Positions 5,900 to 13,833 of a DNA stretch of 15,403 bases are shown here, piece after piece. The notes beneath the pieces were generated by a model that saw only the letters and a program-made list of their open reading frames with translations, had not been told where the DNA came from and did no database searches. Source of the stretch: Burkholderiaceae bacterium (GTDB lineage Bacteria > Pseudomonadota > Gammaproteobacteria > Burkholderiales > Burkholderiaceae_C); NCBI GenBank assembly GCA_017853735.1, contig JAFMJA010000035.1, positions 1 through 15,403 on the forward strand, in the 5' to 3' direction. The position numbers were made by a program, and so were the translations under genes. Position 1 is the stretch's first letter; each line of letters begins with the position of its first letter.

Positions 5900-6817
5900 A
5901 TGGCACACATCAATTTTGATTTACAGCAATTGCAGGCATTTATCGCTGTTGCTGAGCGAGGCAGTTTTCGCGCGGCAGCAGACCAAATTCATTTGTCGCC
6001 ACCAGCGTTGAGCCGACGGATCGAAAAATTGGAGTCCATCATTGGCACGCGGCTGTTCAACAGGACGACGCGTCAAGTTGAGCTCACTAGCATTGGCCGG
6101 GTTTTTCTGGAGCGAGCTCGTGCCGCCATTGATGACCTCGAATCGGCCATTCTGGGTATTTCTGACATAGCAGTCACACGTAGCGGACGGGTGACTGTGG
6201 CTTGCGTGCCTTCGGCAGCCATCTACTTTCTGCCGCAGGTGATCAGCGGCTTCTCCGCCAAATATCCGTCGATTCGGATACGGGTGATCGACGAGTCCAT
6301 GAGCCAGACTTTACAAAGTGTTCTGGCGGGCGAGTCAGATTTCGGCATTGGTTTCATGCCCACGTTGATGCCCGAAATTGCTTTCGAGGGAATCCATATT
6401 GATCCGTTTGTGGTAGCTATGCGACATGACCATCCCTTGGCAAAAAGACAAAGCGTGAACTGGTCCCAGATTGAATCAGAGCAGCTGATCTCCGTAGCCC
6501 GAAGCAGCGGCAATCGTCAACTGCTTGACGACGTGATGAGTAAAGCCGGGCTTAAGCCCAACTACGCGTTTGAAGTGAGCCACATCGGCACTTTGCTAGG
6601 TATGGTAGAAGCTGGTCTGGGAATAGCTGCTGTACCCAGGACATCCCTGCCCGCCAATCACCCTACGGTAGTTGGCTTGCCACTGAGGAAGCCGACCATC
6701 TCCCGAAGTCTTGGATTGCTGAGAAAACAGGGAGTCAGCTTGCGACCGGCAGCGAGTATGTTTCATGAGCATCTGTACGATGCCTTGCGCAAACGCCGCC
6801 TGCTTCAGGGCAACTGA
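5900..6817 (+). CDS. LysR-type transcriptional regulator
   Basis: A 305-residue LysR-family regulator. The N-terminal winged helix-turn-helix covers about residues 8-65, with AFIAVAERGSFRAAA (13-27) and the recognition-helix region LSPPALSRRIEKLE (32-45). A coiled linker helix follows, then a two-lobed effector-binding domain from about 90, including SDFGIGF (147-153) and the loop GMVEAGLGIAAVPR (234-247). It diverges from tctC and the PrpF-like gene and probably activates them in response to their carboxylic substrate while repressing itself. No Shine-Dalgarno precedes the ATG at 5900; a TACAAT -10 ends six bases before it, so the mRNA may be leaderless. Base composition is lower in GC than flanking genes (31 of 60 bases in 6301-6360). 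Confidence 0.94.
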   Translation: MAHINFDLQQLQAFIAVAERGSFRAAADQIHLSPPALSRRIEKLESIIGTRLFNRTTRQVELTSIGRVFLERARAAIDDLESAILGISDIAVTRSGRVTVACVPSAAIYFLPQVISGFSAKYPSIRIRVIDESMSQTLQSVLAGESDFGIGFMPTLMPEIAFEGIHIDPFVVAMRHDHPLAKRQSVNWSQIESEQLISVARSSGNRQLLDDVMSKAGLKPNYAFEVSHIGTLLGMVEAGLGIAAVPRTSLPANHPTVVGLPLRKPTISRSLGLLRKQGVSLRPAASMFHEHLYDALRKRRLLQGN

Positions 6818-6869
6818 CCATCAAACTCATGGGTGACTGACGGGATGGGCGCGTATTGGCGCTGCAGCA

Positions 6870-7799
6870 TCAGGTGGAAGATCCCGACTTGAGCCGCCTG
6901 ATCAGGCTGGAGGTGTCCCAGCGCTGGCCGCCCATGGCTTGCACATCGGCGTAGAACTGGTCAACCAGCGCGGTCACTGGCATGGTGGCGCCGTTGCGGC
7001 GGGCTTCCTGCAGCACCAGGCCCAGGTCCTTGCGCATCCAGTCGACCGCAAAGCCAAAATCGAACTGGTCGGCTACCATAGTCTTGCCGCGGTTGTCCAT
7101 TTGCCAGCTTTGCGCAGCACCCTTGCCGATCACCTCCAGCACCAGGTTCATGTCTAGTCCGGCGCGCTGGCCAAAGGCAATGCCTTCGGCCAGACCCTGG
7201 ATGACGCCGATGCAGCAGACCTGGTTGACCATCTTGGCCAACTGGCCAGCACCGCTGTCGCCAATGCGGGTGAAGGCGCGCGAAAACGCCATGGCCACCG
7301 GCTTGGCCTGATCAAACGCGGCCTGATCACCGCCACACATGACAGTGAGCATCCCGTTTTGTGCGCCTGCCTGGCCGCCAGAGACTGGCGCATCGACAAA
7401 ATGCAGACCTCTTTTTTGCGCGGCCGCATAGAGCTCGCGCGCCACCTCGGCTGAGGCGGTGGTGTGGTCACAGAAAATGGCGCCGGGTTTCATGCCGGAC
7501 ATGGCGCCATCGCCAGCCTGTCCCTGGCTCAGCGCCACGCTGCGCAGGTCATGGTCGTTGCCGACACAGGCAAACACAAAGTCAGCGCCAGCGGCAGCTT
7601 CACGTGGTGTGGGCGCCATCTGGCCGCCAAACTCAGCCACCCAGGCTTGCGCCTTGTCGGGGGAGCGGTTGTAGACGGTGACCGAATGGCCAGCGCGCGC
7701 CAGGTGGCCAGCCATGGGGTAGCCCATCACGCCCAGGCCAAGAAAGGCAACTTTGCGTGCTGGACAGGGCTCGTAGTTTTTGGGGTTGATATTGCTCAT
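6870..7799 (-). CDS. NAD(P)-dependent beta-hydroxyacid dehydrogenase (3-hydroxyisobutyrate dehydrogenase family)
   Basis: A 309-residue cytosolic oxidoreductase of the beta-hydroxyacid dehydrogenase family (3-hydroxyisobutyrate dehydrogenase, tartronate-semialdehyde reductase, glyoxylate reductase). The Rossmann motif FLGLGVMGYPMAGHL lies at 19-33, and VYNRS (42-46) places arginine after the second strand, which in this family often favours NADP. The substrate motif DAPVSGGQAGAQNG (136-149) and the catalytic lysine K189 with N192 in GQLAKMVNQ (185-193) are intact, so the enzyme should be active. The precise substrate cannot be read from sequence. ATG at 7799 lies 11 bases after the pilU stop, on the same strand and without a clear Shine-Dalgarno, so it is probably the distal gene of the pilT-pilU transcript. 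No functional link to pili is known to me. Confidence 0.92.
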   Translation of the reverse strand: MSNINPKNYEPCPARKVAFLGLGVMGYPMAGHLARAGHSVTVYNRSPDKAQAWVAEFGGQMAPTPREAAAGADFVFACVGNDHDLRSVALSQGQAGDGAMSGMKPGAIFCDHTTASAEVARELYAAAQKRGLHFVDAPVSGGQAGAQNGMLTVMCGGDQAAFDQAKPVAMAFSRAFTRIGDSGAGQLAKMVNQVCCIGVIQGLAEGIAFGQRAGLDMNLVLEVIGKGAAQSWQMDNRGKTMVADQFDFGFAVDWMRKDLGLVLQEARRNGATMPVTALVDQFYADVQAMGGQRWDTSSLIRRLKSGSST

Positions 7800-7810
7800 G
7801 GGGTGAGAGC

Positions 7811-8944
7811 TTACACAATCGCCAGGCCATCGGTACCGGAATCCGTTTGCATCCCCTTGGCCCGCTCGCTGTTGAGCTTGATCTGCAGGCGCAGGTCATT
7901 GAGCGAATCGGCATTGCGCAGCGCTTCTTCGTAGGAAATCGTGTTGCTCTCAAATGCGTCATACAGGGCCTGGTCAAAAGTTTGCATGCCGAGCTCGCGG
8001 CTACGCTTCATCAGCTCCTTGATTTCGGCAATCTCGCCCTTGAAGATCAGGTCGGCCACCAGAGGGGAATTGAGCATGACTTCAACGGCAGCAAACCGGC
8101 CCCGGCCATCTTGCTTGGGCACCAGCCGCTGGGAGATGAGGGCGCGCAGGTTGAGCGACAAGTCCATCAGCAATTGGGCGCGGCGCTCTTCCGGGAAAAA
8201 GTTGATGATGCGGTCCAGCGCCTGATTGGCGCTGTTGGCATGCAGGGTAGCCAGGCAAAGGTGGCCGGTTTCGGCAAAAGCCACTGCATGCTCCATGGTC
8301 TCGCGGTCGCGCACCTCACCCATCAGGATCACATCAGGTGCCTGGCGCAAGCTGTTCTTCAGCGCGATATCCCAGCTCTCGGTGTCCAGGCCCACTTCGC
8401 GCTGGGTGACCACACAATTTTTGTGCGGATGGACAAATTCGATCGGATCTTCGATGGTGATGATGTGGCCGTGGGAATTTTCGTTACGCCAGTCCACCAT
8501 GGCCGCCAGGGTGGTGGACTTGCCCGAGCCGGTGCCGCCCACCAGAATGCACAAGCCGCGCTTGCTCATAGCCACTTCCTTCAGGGCCGGTGGCATGGCC
8601 AAGCCGTCCAGGGTGGGCAAGGTGGCGGGTATGACGCGCAGCACCAGGCCTACCTTGCCCTGCTGTACAAAGGCATTCACGCGAAAGCGCCCGGCGGCAG
8701 GCGAGATGGCGAAATTGCACTCCTTGGTGCGCTCGAACTCGGCGGCCTGCTTGTCGCTCATGATGGCGCGCGCCAGGGCCAGGGTATGGGTGCTGGTCAG
8801 TGCCTGCTGCGACACCTTGGTCACCTTGCCATCGAACTTGATGGCTGGCGGAAATTCAGCGGTGATGAAAAGATCGCTGCCCTTGCGGCTGACCATCAGG
8901 CCGAGCAGGTCGTTGATGAACTTGGTGGCTTGATCGCGTTCCAT
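7811..8944 (-). CDS. pilU: Type IV pilus retraction ATPase PilU
   Basis: A 377-residue PilT-family hexameric ATPase acting at the cytoplasmic base of the type IV pilus machine. Walker A GGTGSGKST is at 136-144, the Asp box IITIEDPIEF at 161-170, Walker B with catalytic glutamate VILMGEVRDRET at 205-216, and the His box FAETGHLCLATLHAN at 223-237. It is assigned as PilU rather than PilT because the C-terminal AIRNLIRE motif is replaced (PLVADLIFKGE, 294-304), the C-terminal tail is longer, and it follows pilT. PilU is an accessory motor that needs PilT for retraction. ATG at 8944 gives MERDQATKFINDLLGLMV, the usual start; the open frame to 9016 overlaps pilT and is rejected. It starts ten bases after the pilT stop. 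Confidence 0.95.
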   Translation of the reverse strand: MERDQATKFINDLLGLMVSRKGSDLFITAEFPPAIKFDGKVTKVSQQALTSTHTLALARAIMSDKQAAEFERTKECNFAISPAAGRFRVNAFVQQGKVGLVLRVIPATLPTLDGLAMPPALKEVAMSKRGLCILVGGTGSGKSTTLAAMVDWRNENSHGHIITIEDPIEFVHPHKNCVVTQREVGLDTESWDIALKNSLRQAPDVILMGEVRDRETMEHAVAFAETGHLCLATLHANSANQALDRIINFFPEERRAQLLMDLSLNLRALISQRLVPKQDGRGRFAAVEVMLNSPLVADLIFKGEIAEIKELMKRSRELGMQTFDQALYDAFESNTISYEEALRNADSLNDLRLQIKLNSERAKGMQTDSGTDGLAIV

Positions 8945-8954
8945 GCGGTGGTTC

Positions 8955-9998
8955 TCAGCCAGGGAAGTTCTCGGGGATCTTGGCCTTGCCGCGCGCCTCA
9001 CCCGCGCTGATGACACCGCGTCGGACCAAATCGGTCAGGTTCTGGTCCAGGGTCTGCATGCCCACGCTGTTGCCGGTCTGAATGGTGGAGTACATCTGGG
9101 CCACCTTGGCCTCGCGGATCAGGTTGCGGATCGCTGGTGTGCCGATCATGATTTCATGCGCTGCTACCCGCCCGCTGCCGTCCTTGACCTTGCACAGGGT
9201 CTGCGAGATCACCGCCTGCAAGGACTCGGAAAGCATGGCGCGCACCATCTCCTTTTCTTCGGCAGGAAAGACATCGATGATCCGGTCGATGGTCTTGGCT
9301 GCACTGGAGGTGTGCAAGGTGCCAAACACCAGGTGGCCAGTCTCGGCCGCGGTCATGGCCAGGCGGATGGTTTCGAGGTCGCGCATTTCGCCCACCAGGA
9401 TGCAGTCGGGGTCTTCACGCAGCGCCGAGCGCAGGGCATTGGCAAAACTGTGGGTGTGTGGCCCGACCTCGCGCTGGTTGACCAGGCATTTTTTGGACTC
9501 ATGGACAAATTCGATCGGGTCTTCCACGGTGAGGATGTGGCCGTACTCGGTCTCATTGAGGTGGTTGATCATCGCCGCCAGGGTGGTGGACTTGCCCGAG
9601 CCGGTGGGGCCGGTAACCAGCACCAGGCCGCGTGGCTTGAGCGCCAGGTCGGCAAAGATTTTGGGAGTGCCGAGCTGCTCGAGTGAGAGGATCTTGCTGG
9701 GAATGGTGCGAAACACCGCGCCCGCGCCTCGCTGATGGTTGAAGGCGTTCACTCGAAAGCGGGCCAGGCCCTCGATCTCGAAAGAGAAGTCGATTTCCAG
9801 GAACTCCTCATAGTGCTTGCGCTGGGAGTCGTTCATGATGTCGTAGACCAGGGCATGCACCTGCTTGTGGTCCATCGGATCGACATTGAGGCGGCGCACA
9901 TCGCCATGAACCCGGATCATGGGGGGCAGGCCTGAGGACAGGTGCAAGTCCGAGGCCTTGTTCTTGACACTGAAAGCCAGCAGTTGGGTAATGTCCAC
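8955..9998 (-). CDS. pilT: Type IV pilus retraction ATPase PilT
   Basis: The main retraction motor of type IV pili, powering twitching motility and DNA uptake. The 347-residue product (P. aeruginosa PilT is about 344) has an N-terminal PAS-like domain with ASDLHLSSGLPPMIRVHGD (15-33), Walker A GPTGSGKST (130-138), Asp box ILTVEDPIEF (155-164), Walker B ILVGEMRDLET (200-210), His box TAAETGHLVFGTLHT (216-230) and the PilT-specific AIRNLIRE (289-296), so it should be functional. I chose GTG at 9998, giving MDITQLLAF as in known PilT proteins, with GGGA about seven bases upstream; the open frame to 10181 is antisense to yggS. It is divergent from yggS with only 42 bases between starts, the same order as in Pseudomonas. 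Confidence 0.96.
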   Translation of the reverse strand: MDITQLLAFSVKNKASDLHLSSGLPPMIRVHGDVRRLNVDPMDHKQVHALVYDIMNDSQRKHYEEFLEIDFSFEIEGLARFRVNAFNHQRGAGAVFRTIPSKILSLEQLGTPKIFADLALKPRGLVLVTGPTGSGKSTTLAAMINHLNETEYGHILTVEDPIEFVHESKKCLVNQREVGPHTHSFANALRSALREDPDCILVGEMRDLETIRLAMTAAETGHLVFGTLHTSSAAKTIDRIIDVFPAEEKEMVRAMLSESLQAVISQTLCKVKDGSGRVAAHEIMIGTPAIRNLIREAKVAQMYSTIQTGNSVGMQTLDQNLTDLVRRGVISAGEARGKAKIPENFPG

Positions 9999-10040
9999 GA
10001 GTTTCCCGTTGTTCACCGGTTTGTTACGCTTGAGGTCATT

Positions 10041-10724
10041 ATGAACACGATATCCGCCAATCTGCACCTGGTTCGGGCCCGTATCCTTGATGCATGTCAT
10101 AAGGCAGGGCGGGCTGCAGATTCGGTGCGCCTGTTGGCTGTGTCCAAGACATTTCCCTCCGATGCGGTGGCGCTCGCGCACGCCGCCGGGCAGAACGCCT
10201 TTGGCGAGAACTACATCCAGGAAGGTGTTGAAAAAATAACCTCATTGGCCTCGCTCAAGCTGGAGTGGCATTGCATTGGTCCGATTCAGAGCAACAAGAC
10301 CCGGCAGGTGGCGGAGCACTTTGACTGGGCGCAGACGATTGATCGGCTCAAGACGGCTCAACGCCTGGACCAGCAACGACCCGACCATCTTCCTCCCCTG
10401 CAAGTCTGTTTGCAGGTCAATGTGGACGGGGGCAGCACCAAGTCGGGCGTGAGCCCTGATCTATTGCCCGATCTGGCGCATGCGGTAGCCGCGTTGCCGC
10501 GCCTGCGGCTGCGCGGCCTGATGTGTATCCCCGAGCCGGCACCTGATTTTGAGGCGGCATGCGAGGTGTTCGGCCGTGCCCGGAAATTGTTTGATGCCCT
10601 GAACGCCAGGGGCTTGCAGCTGGACACGCTGTCGATGGGCATGACCGCGGACCTGGAGGCTGCCATTCAAGCGGGCAGCACTATGGTACGGGTGGGCACA
10701 GCCATTTTTGGCCATCGCTCCTGA
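10041..10724 (+). CDS. yggS: YggS family pyridoxal-phosphate homeostasis protein
   Basis: A 227-residue PLP-binding protein (PLPBP/YggS/ProY family), a fold-type III TIM barrel that manages pyridoxal phosphate and amino-acid balance without known catalysis. Features are the PLP lysine K36 in LLAVSKTFPS (31-40), FGENYIQE (54-61), WHCIGPIQSNK (76-86), QVNVDGGSTKSG (125-136) and the phosphate-binding C-terminal segment SMGMTADLEAAIQAGSTMVR (198-217). ATG at 10041 follows GAGG at five bases; the frame upstream to 9942 lies within pilT and is rejected. The yggS-pilT pairing is widely conserved in pilus-bearing gammaproteobacteria and betaproteobacteria. It converges on the glutathione transferase gene with five bases between stop codons and no terminator visible. 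Confidence 0.95.
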   Translation: MNTISANLHLVRARILDACHKAGRAADSVRLLAVSKTFPSDAVALAHAAGQNAFGENYIQEGVEKITSLASLKLEWHCIGPIQSNKTRQVAEHFDWAQTIDRLKTAQRLDQQRPDHLPPLQVCLQVNVDGGSTKSGVSPDLLPDLAHAVAALPRLRLRGLMCIPEPAPDFEAACEVFGRARKLFDALNARGLQLDTLSMGMTADLEAAIQAGSTMVRVGTAIFGHRS

Positions 10725-10729
10725 CCGGC

Positions 10730-11416
10730 TCAGCTTGCTTCGGACTCGCGCCGAGCCAGGCCTGCAAAAAGGTCAAGGCACCGCTCACGCCAGGCGTAAA
10801 CCGGGTCGTCCTCGGCCAGCAGTTGAAAGGGGCTGCTCAGACGCGCCCATTGGAAACCGCCAAAGGCCAGGTAGTCGGCATAGCCGGGGTGGGTGCCGTT
10901 GATGAACGGGCCCTCCTGCAGCTTCATGCGCATTGGGCGCAGTGATTCGCGAAAGGCGCCAACGCGCTCGTCGCGTCCGGCCTGCACTTCTTCCAGTGTC
11001 TTGCGGTTCTGTTTTTCGCGTGAAGCGCGAAAGTAGGCGTGGTCATCGGGGTGCAAGCTGTTATGCAGGTCGAGCAGAATCAGGCGGCTGATGCCCGCGT
11101 GAATGGTGGTCTGGACCCAATACTGGAAAAAACGCAGCAGCTGTGCCTGAGCGTCTGCGCCCATGAGGGGCGGTGTGTCGGCAAAGGTCTGGTCAAGGTA
11201 TTGCACGATGGCCCAGCTGTCGGTGACGCGCTGACCTGCATGCTCAATCGTCGGGATGGTCAGTCGCGGCCCACCGGGGTTGAGCGCATCAATCTGGCCA
11301 AACCGCAGGTCTTGTACCTGAAAGTCAATGTTTTTGTGCGCCAGCGCCATGCGCACGCGCCAGGAGTTGGGGCTGAAGTGGGCGCCACGCGCATTCACCA
11401 GATCGTAGAGCAGCAT
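10730..11416 (-). CDS. Glutathione S-transferase, LigE/beta-etherase-like
   Basis: A 228-residue cytosolic glutathione transferase. The N-terminal thioredoxin-like domain begins MLLYDLVNARGAHFSPNSWR (1-20), where S14 or S17 could be the catalytic serine, continues to the cis-proline motif TIPTIEH (53-59) and the glutathione-contacting DSW (67-69), then VQYLDQ (71-76). A helical C-terminal domain follows from about 90. The YDL-x-ASG-x-SPxxW-type start and DSWxIVxYLD resemble LigE-like beta-etherases of lignin breakdown, but the substrate cannot be inferred from that alone. ATG at 11416 comes one base after the PAP2 gene's TAG, with GGAGG inside the end of that gene, so it is the last gene of the GT39-PAP2-GST operon. 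The frame upstream to 11593 is rejected because it overlaps PAP2. Confidence 0.9.
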   Translation of the reverse strand: MLLYDLVNARGAHFSPNSWRVRMALAHKNIDFQVQDLRFGQIDALNPGGPRLTIPTIEHAGQRVTDSWAIVQYLDQTFADTPPLMGADAQAQLLRFFQYWVQTTIHAGISRLILLDLHNSLHPDDHAYFRASREKQNRKTLEEVQAGRDERVGAFRESLRPMRMKLQEGPFINGTHPGYADYLAFGGFQWARLSSPFQLLAEDDPVYAWRERCLDLFAGLARRESEAS

Positions 11417-11417
11417 G

Positions 11418-12257
11418 CTAGGTTTCCTCCGGGTTGAGATTTGCTTGTCTGCGCCAGCAGTGCCGGGCGTAAAGCAGCAGATTGGCGCCCAGGTAGGCCG
11501 CCAGCAGATATTGGAATGGCAGGTTCTGCGCGAATCCCATTTCATCGCTGAGCAGAACATAGGCGCAATAAATACCCAGCACCGCCGCGGCACGGGTAAG
11601 CCAGCTGGCCGGCTGCAGCCAGCTGCTTGGCAGGCGGCTGCAGAGCCAGGCGCCGCACAAGCCGCTCAATATGCCAAGCGCAGCCCCCACCGCCACATCG
11701 GCTGGCCAGTGGGCACCGACGGCCACCCGCGACAGGGCCACGCCTGAGGCCAAGGCGAAAAGCCACAAGTGGCGGCGCCGATGATCAGGATTCAGTGAAA
11801 AATAAATTGCAGTGGCAGCAGCAAAGGCGGTGATGGTGTGGCCCGAGGGCATGGCGGCCACAAACAATGGCTCACCGATGACGCGAATGCCGTCTGGTCC
11901 CAGCACCTCCAGCGGGCGCGGGCTATAGAAAAAGCTTTTCCCCGCCCGGGTGAAAATGCCGGCAAAGGGTGCCGCGCACAGCCATACCAGCAGCACGCGC
12001 GGCCGGCGCCAAAGCGCAGGGGCAGTGAAAGCAAACACCGCCCAGCCGGTGCCCAGCAGGGACAGGAGCGACCAGGCCAGGTCGGGCAGCAGAGCCAGCG
12101 ATTGGTTGAGGGCGTAGAACAATCCGGGCTCGTACCATGGCCGCCAAAGAGGCAGGGTCAGCAGCAGCACCAGTGCCGGCAGGGCCCAATGCCTGGGTGA
12201 CAAGCGGGGCATGGCAAACGGGGAGTCGGACATTCGGGTCATGCAAGAACTGCCCAT
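11418..12257 (-). CDS. PAP2-family membrane phosphatase
   Basis: Integral-membrane phosphatase of the PAP2 superfamily, whose members act on undecaprenyl pyrophosphate, phosphatidic acid or lipid A phosphates at the outer face of the inner membrane. All three signature motifs are complete in the 279-residue product: K107-x6-RP (to P115), PSGH at 137-140, and SR-x5-H-x3-D (S176, R177, H183, D187). Hydrophobic segments flank them, with a C-terminal membrane segment near 225-238 and another near 250-265. The start is uncertain: ATGs at 12257, 12242 and 12233 all precede the first hydrophobic segment and none has a good Shine-Dalgarno; I list the longest that follows the upstream gene's stop. It lies eight bases after the GT39 gene and one base before the GST gene. 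The GT39 neighbour favours a lipid-linked-sugar or lipid A role, which is inference. Confidence 0.9.
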   Translation of the reverse strand: MGSSCMTRMSDSPFAMPRLSPRHWALPALVLLLTLPLWRPWYEPGLFYALNQSLALLPDLAWSLLSLLGTGWAVFAFTAPALWRRPRVLLVWLCAAPFAGIFTRAGKSFFYSPRPLEVLGPDGIRVIGEPLFVAAMPSGHTITAFAAATAIYFSLNPDHRRRHLWLFALASGVALSRVAVGAHWPADVAVGAALGILSGLCGAWLCSRLPSSWLQPASWLTRAAAVLGIYCAYVLLSDEMGFAQNLPFQYLLAAYLGANLLLYARHCWRRQANLNPEET

Positions 12258-12265
12258 TCTAGGCT

Positions 12266-13780
12266 TCAGGGTTCGCCCATTCGCCTGGGTTGGGGCTGGC
12301 CGCCCCAACCCTTGCACGCATGCAGGCTGAAGTGCGCCACTGGCCTGCCCGCGCGCACGACCGCAAACCTGTCCAGGGCCTCGCACTGAGCAAACTGGCC
12401 TGCGCCCACAGGCAAGTGGTAGGCCATTTGCGACCAGCCCAGCAAGATGGCGCTGTCTGCCCGGGGCAACTCACCTGACCACAGCGAAAACTGATCAAAG
12501 CCAGGCGCAATCACATGCACTGGCAAGGGTTGGGCATACCAGGCCAGCCGACTGGCCAGGGTCCAGTTCTGCACCGCCAGCCGGGGAATGCCCAACTGGG
12601 CTGACCAGCGGCGCGCTTGTACGCCGGCTTCTTCCCAGCCGTAGAAATCGCTAAAGGGATTGATCGACTCGTCCATGTCGCCACGACTCTGCAGCCAGGG
12701 CGGCCCCGCACTCAGCATCAGGACATACAGGGCCAGACATAAGAACACTTGCAAACTGCCCAGCAACCAGACCAGGCGTCTGCGCCCAGAGCGCCAGAGC
12801 GCTTGCAGGCCGATGCCCGCCACGGGTGCCAGCGCCACCCAGGCCGGAGCGGTCCAGTGCGGCAGGCTGGATCCGCCACCCGCCAGATAGGCAAGGGCAG
12901 CCAGGGGCAATAGTGCAAAGGACAGCGGCCAGCGCGCAGACCCTGGCGCATTGCGTATGGGCCTGCTTGCCGCCAGTGCGCCCCATAGGAGCAAGGGATA
13001 CAGCAGGGCCTGCACCAGCAAAAAGGTGGCCAGGTGGGCGAGCCGCCAATCGCTGCCAGCACCGTGGTGCAACTGGTAGGCGAAAGACATCCAGTGGTTC
13101 TGGGCGTTCCAGACAAAAACTGGCGCCACCAGCACCAGCGCAATTGTCAGCGCCCACCATGGCGCGGCCCGGCGCAAGAGACTGGCGCCATGCGTCGCCA
13201 ACAGGCAGGCGGCTACCGGCAAGGCCACGAAGATGGCGGTGTATTTGGCCAGTCCGGCCAAGCCAAGCAGGGCACCCAATAACAACCATTGGTGTGATTG
13301 TTGGGCACGCCCATGGTCCAGCAAGCGCAAGGTCTGTAGCATGAGCGCAGCAGTCAGGCACATCAGCAGAGTGTCTGGCAGCAGGCCCATGCCCAACACA
13401 TGCGGCAGCGGCGCCAGGCTGAAAGCAAGCAGCGCCCACCAGCCACTTTGCTGCACTGCCTGGGTGGGCGCAGCCAGGTCGATCTGCTGATGCAGTCGCT
13501 GGCCCAGGGCATGAACCAGGACTGCAGTGACCAGCCACAGTGCGCCAGGCAGCAGGCGCAAGACGCCCGCTGGGGCACCCAGCCAGACCAGCGGAATTTG
13601 CAGCCAACCCACCAGCGGCGGATGATCGTAATAGCTGAGCGCCGGGTGGGCCGCGTACAAGGCATAGTGGGCCTCGTCGCCCGACAAACCCAGGCTGAAG
13701 CCCAGGCCTGCGTGAATCAGCGCATTGCCCAGCAGCAGGATCAGCAGCGCGCGTAAATGGGGCGAAACGGATTTGGTCAA
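12266..13780 (-). CDS. GT39/ArnT-like membrane glycosyltransferase
   Basis: A 504-residue polytopic GT-C glycosyltransferase of the protein-mannosyltransferase/ArnT superfamily. These enzymes move a sugar from a polyprenyl-phosphate donor to protein, lipid A or another acceptor in the periplasm. The first periplasmic loop carries the catalytic-type acidic pair in SGDEAHY (33-39), followed by YYDHPPLVGWL (50-60), both hallmarks of the family. About ten or more hydrophobic segments follow, and the soluble C-terminal part (from about 385) holds DESINPFSDFYGWEEA. The start is TTG at 13780: no in-frame ATG occurs near the N-terminus, and an in-frame stop lies about 16 codons upstream, so TTG or a nearby non-ATG codon must be used. 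It opens a minus-strand operon with PAP2 and GST genes. Composition is high in GC (42 of 60 bases in 13381-13440). Confidence 0.88.
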   Translation of the reverse strand: MTKSVSPHLRALLILLLGNALIHAGLGFSLGLSGDEAHYALYAAHPALSYYDHPPLVGWLQIPLVWLGAPAGVLRLLPGALWLVTAVLVHALGQRLHQQIDLAAPTQAVQQSGWWALLAFSLAPLPHVLGMGLLPDTLLMCLTAALMLQTLRLLDHGRAQQSHQWLLLGALLGLAGLAKYTAIFVALPVAACLLATHGASLLRRAAPWWALTIALVLVAPVFVWNAQNHWMSFAYQLHHGAGSDWRLAHLATFLLVQALLYPLLLWGALAASRPIRNAPGSARWPLSFALLPLAALAYLAGGGSSLPHWTAPAWVALAPVAGIGLQALWRSGRRRLVWLLGSLQVFLCLALYVLMLSAGPPWLQSRGDMDESINPFSDFYGWEEAGVQARRWSAQLGIPRLAVQNWTLASRLAWYAQPLPVHVIAPGFDQFSLWSGELPRADSAILLGWSQMAYHLPVGAGQFAQCEALDRFAVVRAGRPVAHFSLHACKGWGGQPQPRRMGEP

Positions 13781-13833
13781 GGGCAGACGAGCCTGTGCAA
13801 TGAGGCGAGTCTAATTCAGCCCTCGCTCAAACT

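Noticed and set aside
7847..9010. Plus-strand open frame of 387 codons opposite pilU
   Set aside because: It is antisense to pilU, which has complete ATPase motifs. Long shadow frames are expected in GC-rich coding DNA.
8943..9686. Plus-strand open frame opposite pilT
   Set aside because: Antisense to PilT, whose Walker and AIRNLIRE motifs leave no doubt about the true strand.
9999..10181. N-terminal extension of pilT to an ATG at 10181
   Set aside because: These 61 codons are antisense to yggS, and known PilT proteins start at the MDITxLLAF position, here GTG 9998.
12651..13607. Minus-strand open frame of 318 codons within the GT39 gene
   Set aside because: An out-of-frame shadow on the same strand; the GT39 frame carries the SGDEAHY and YYDHPP motifs and hydrophobic segments.
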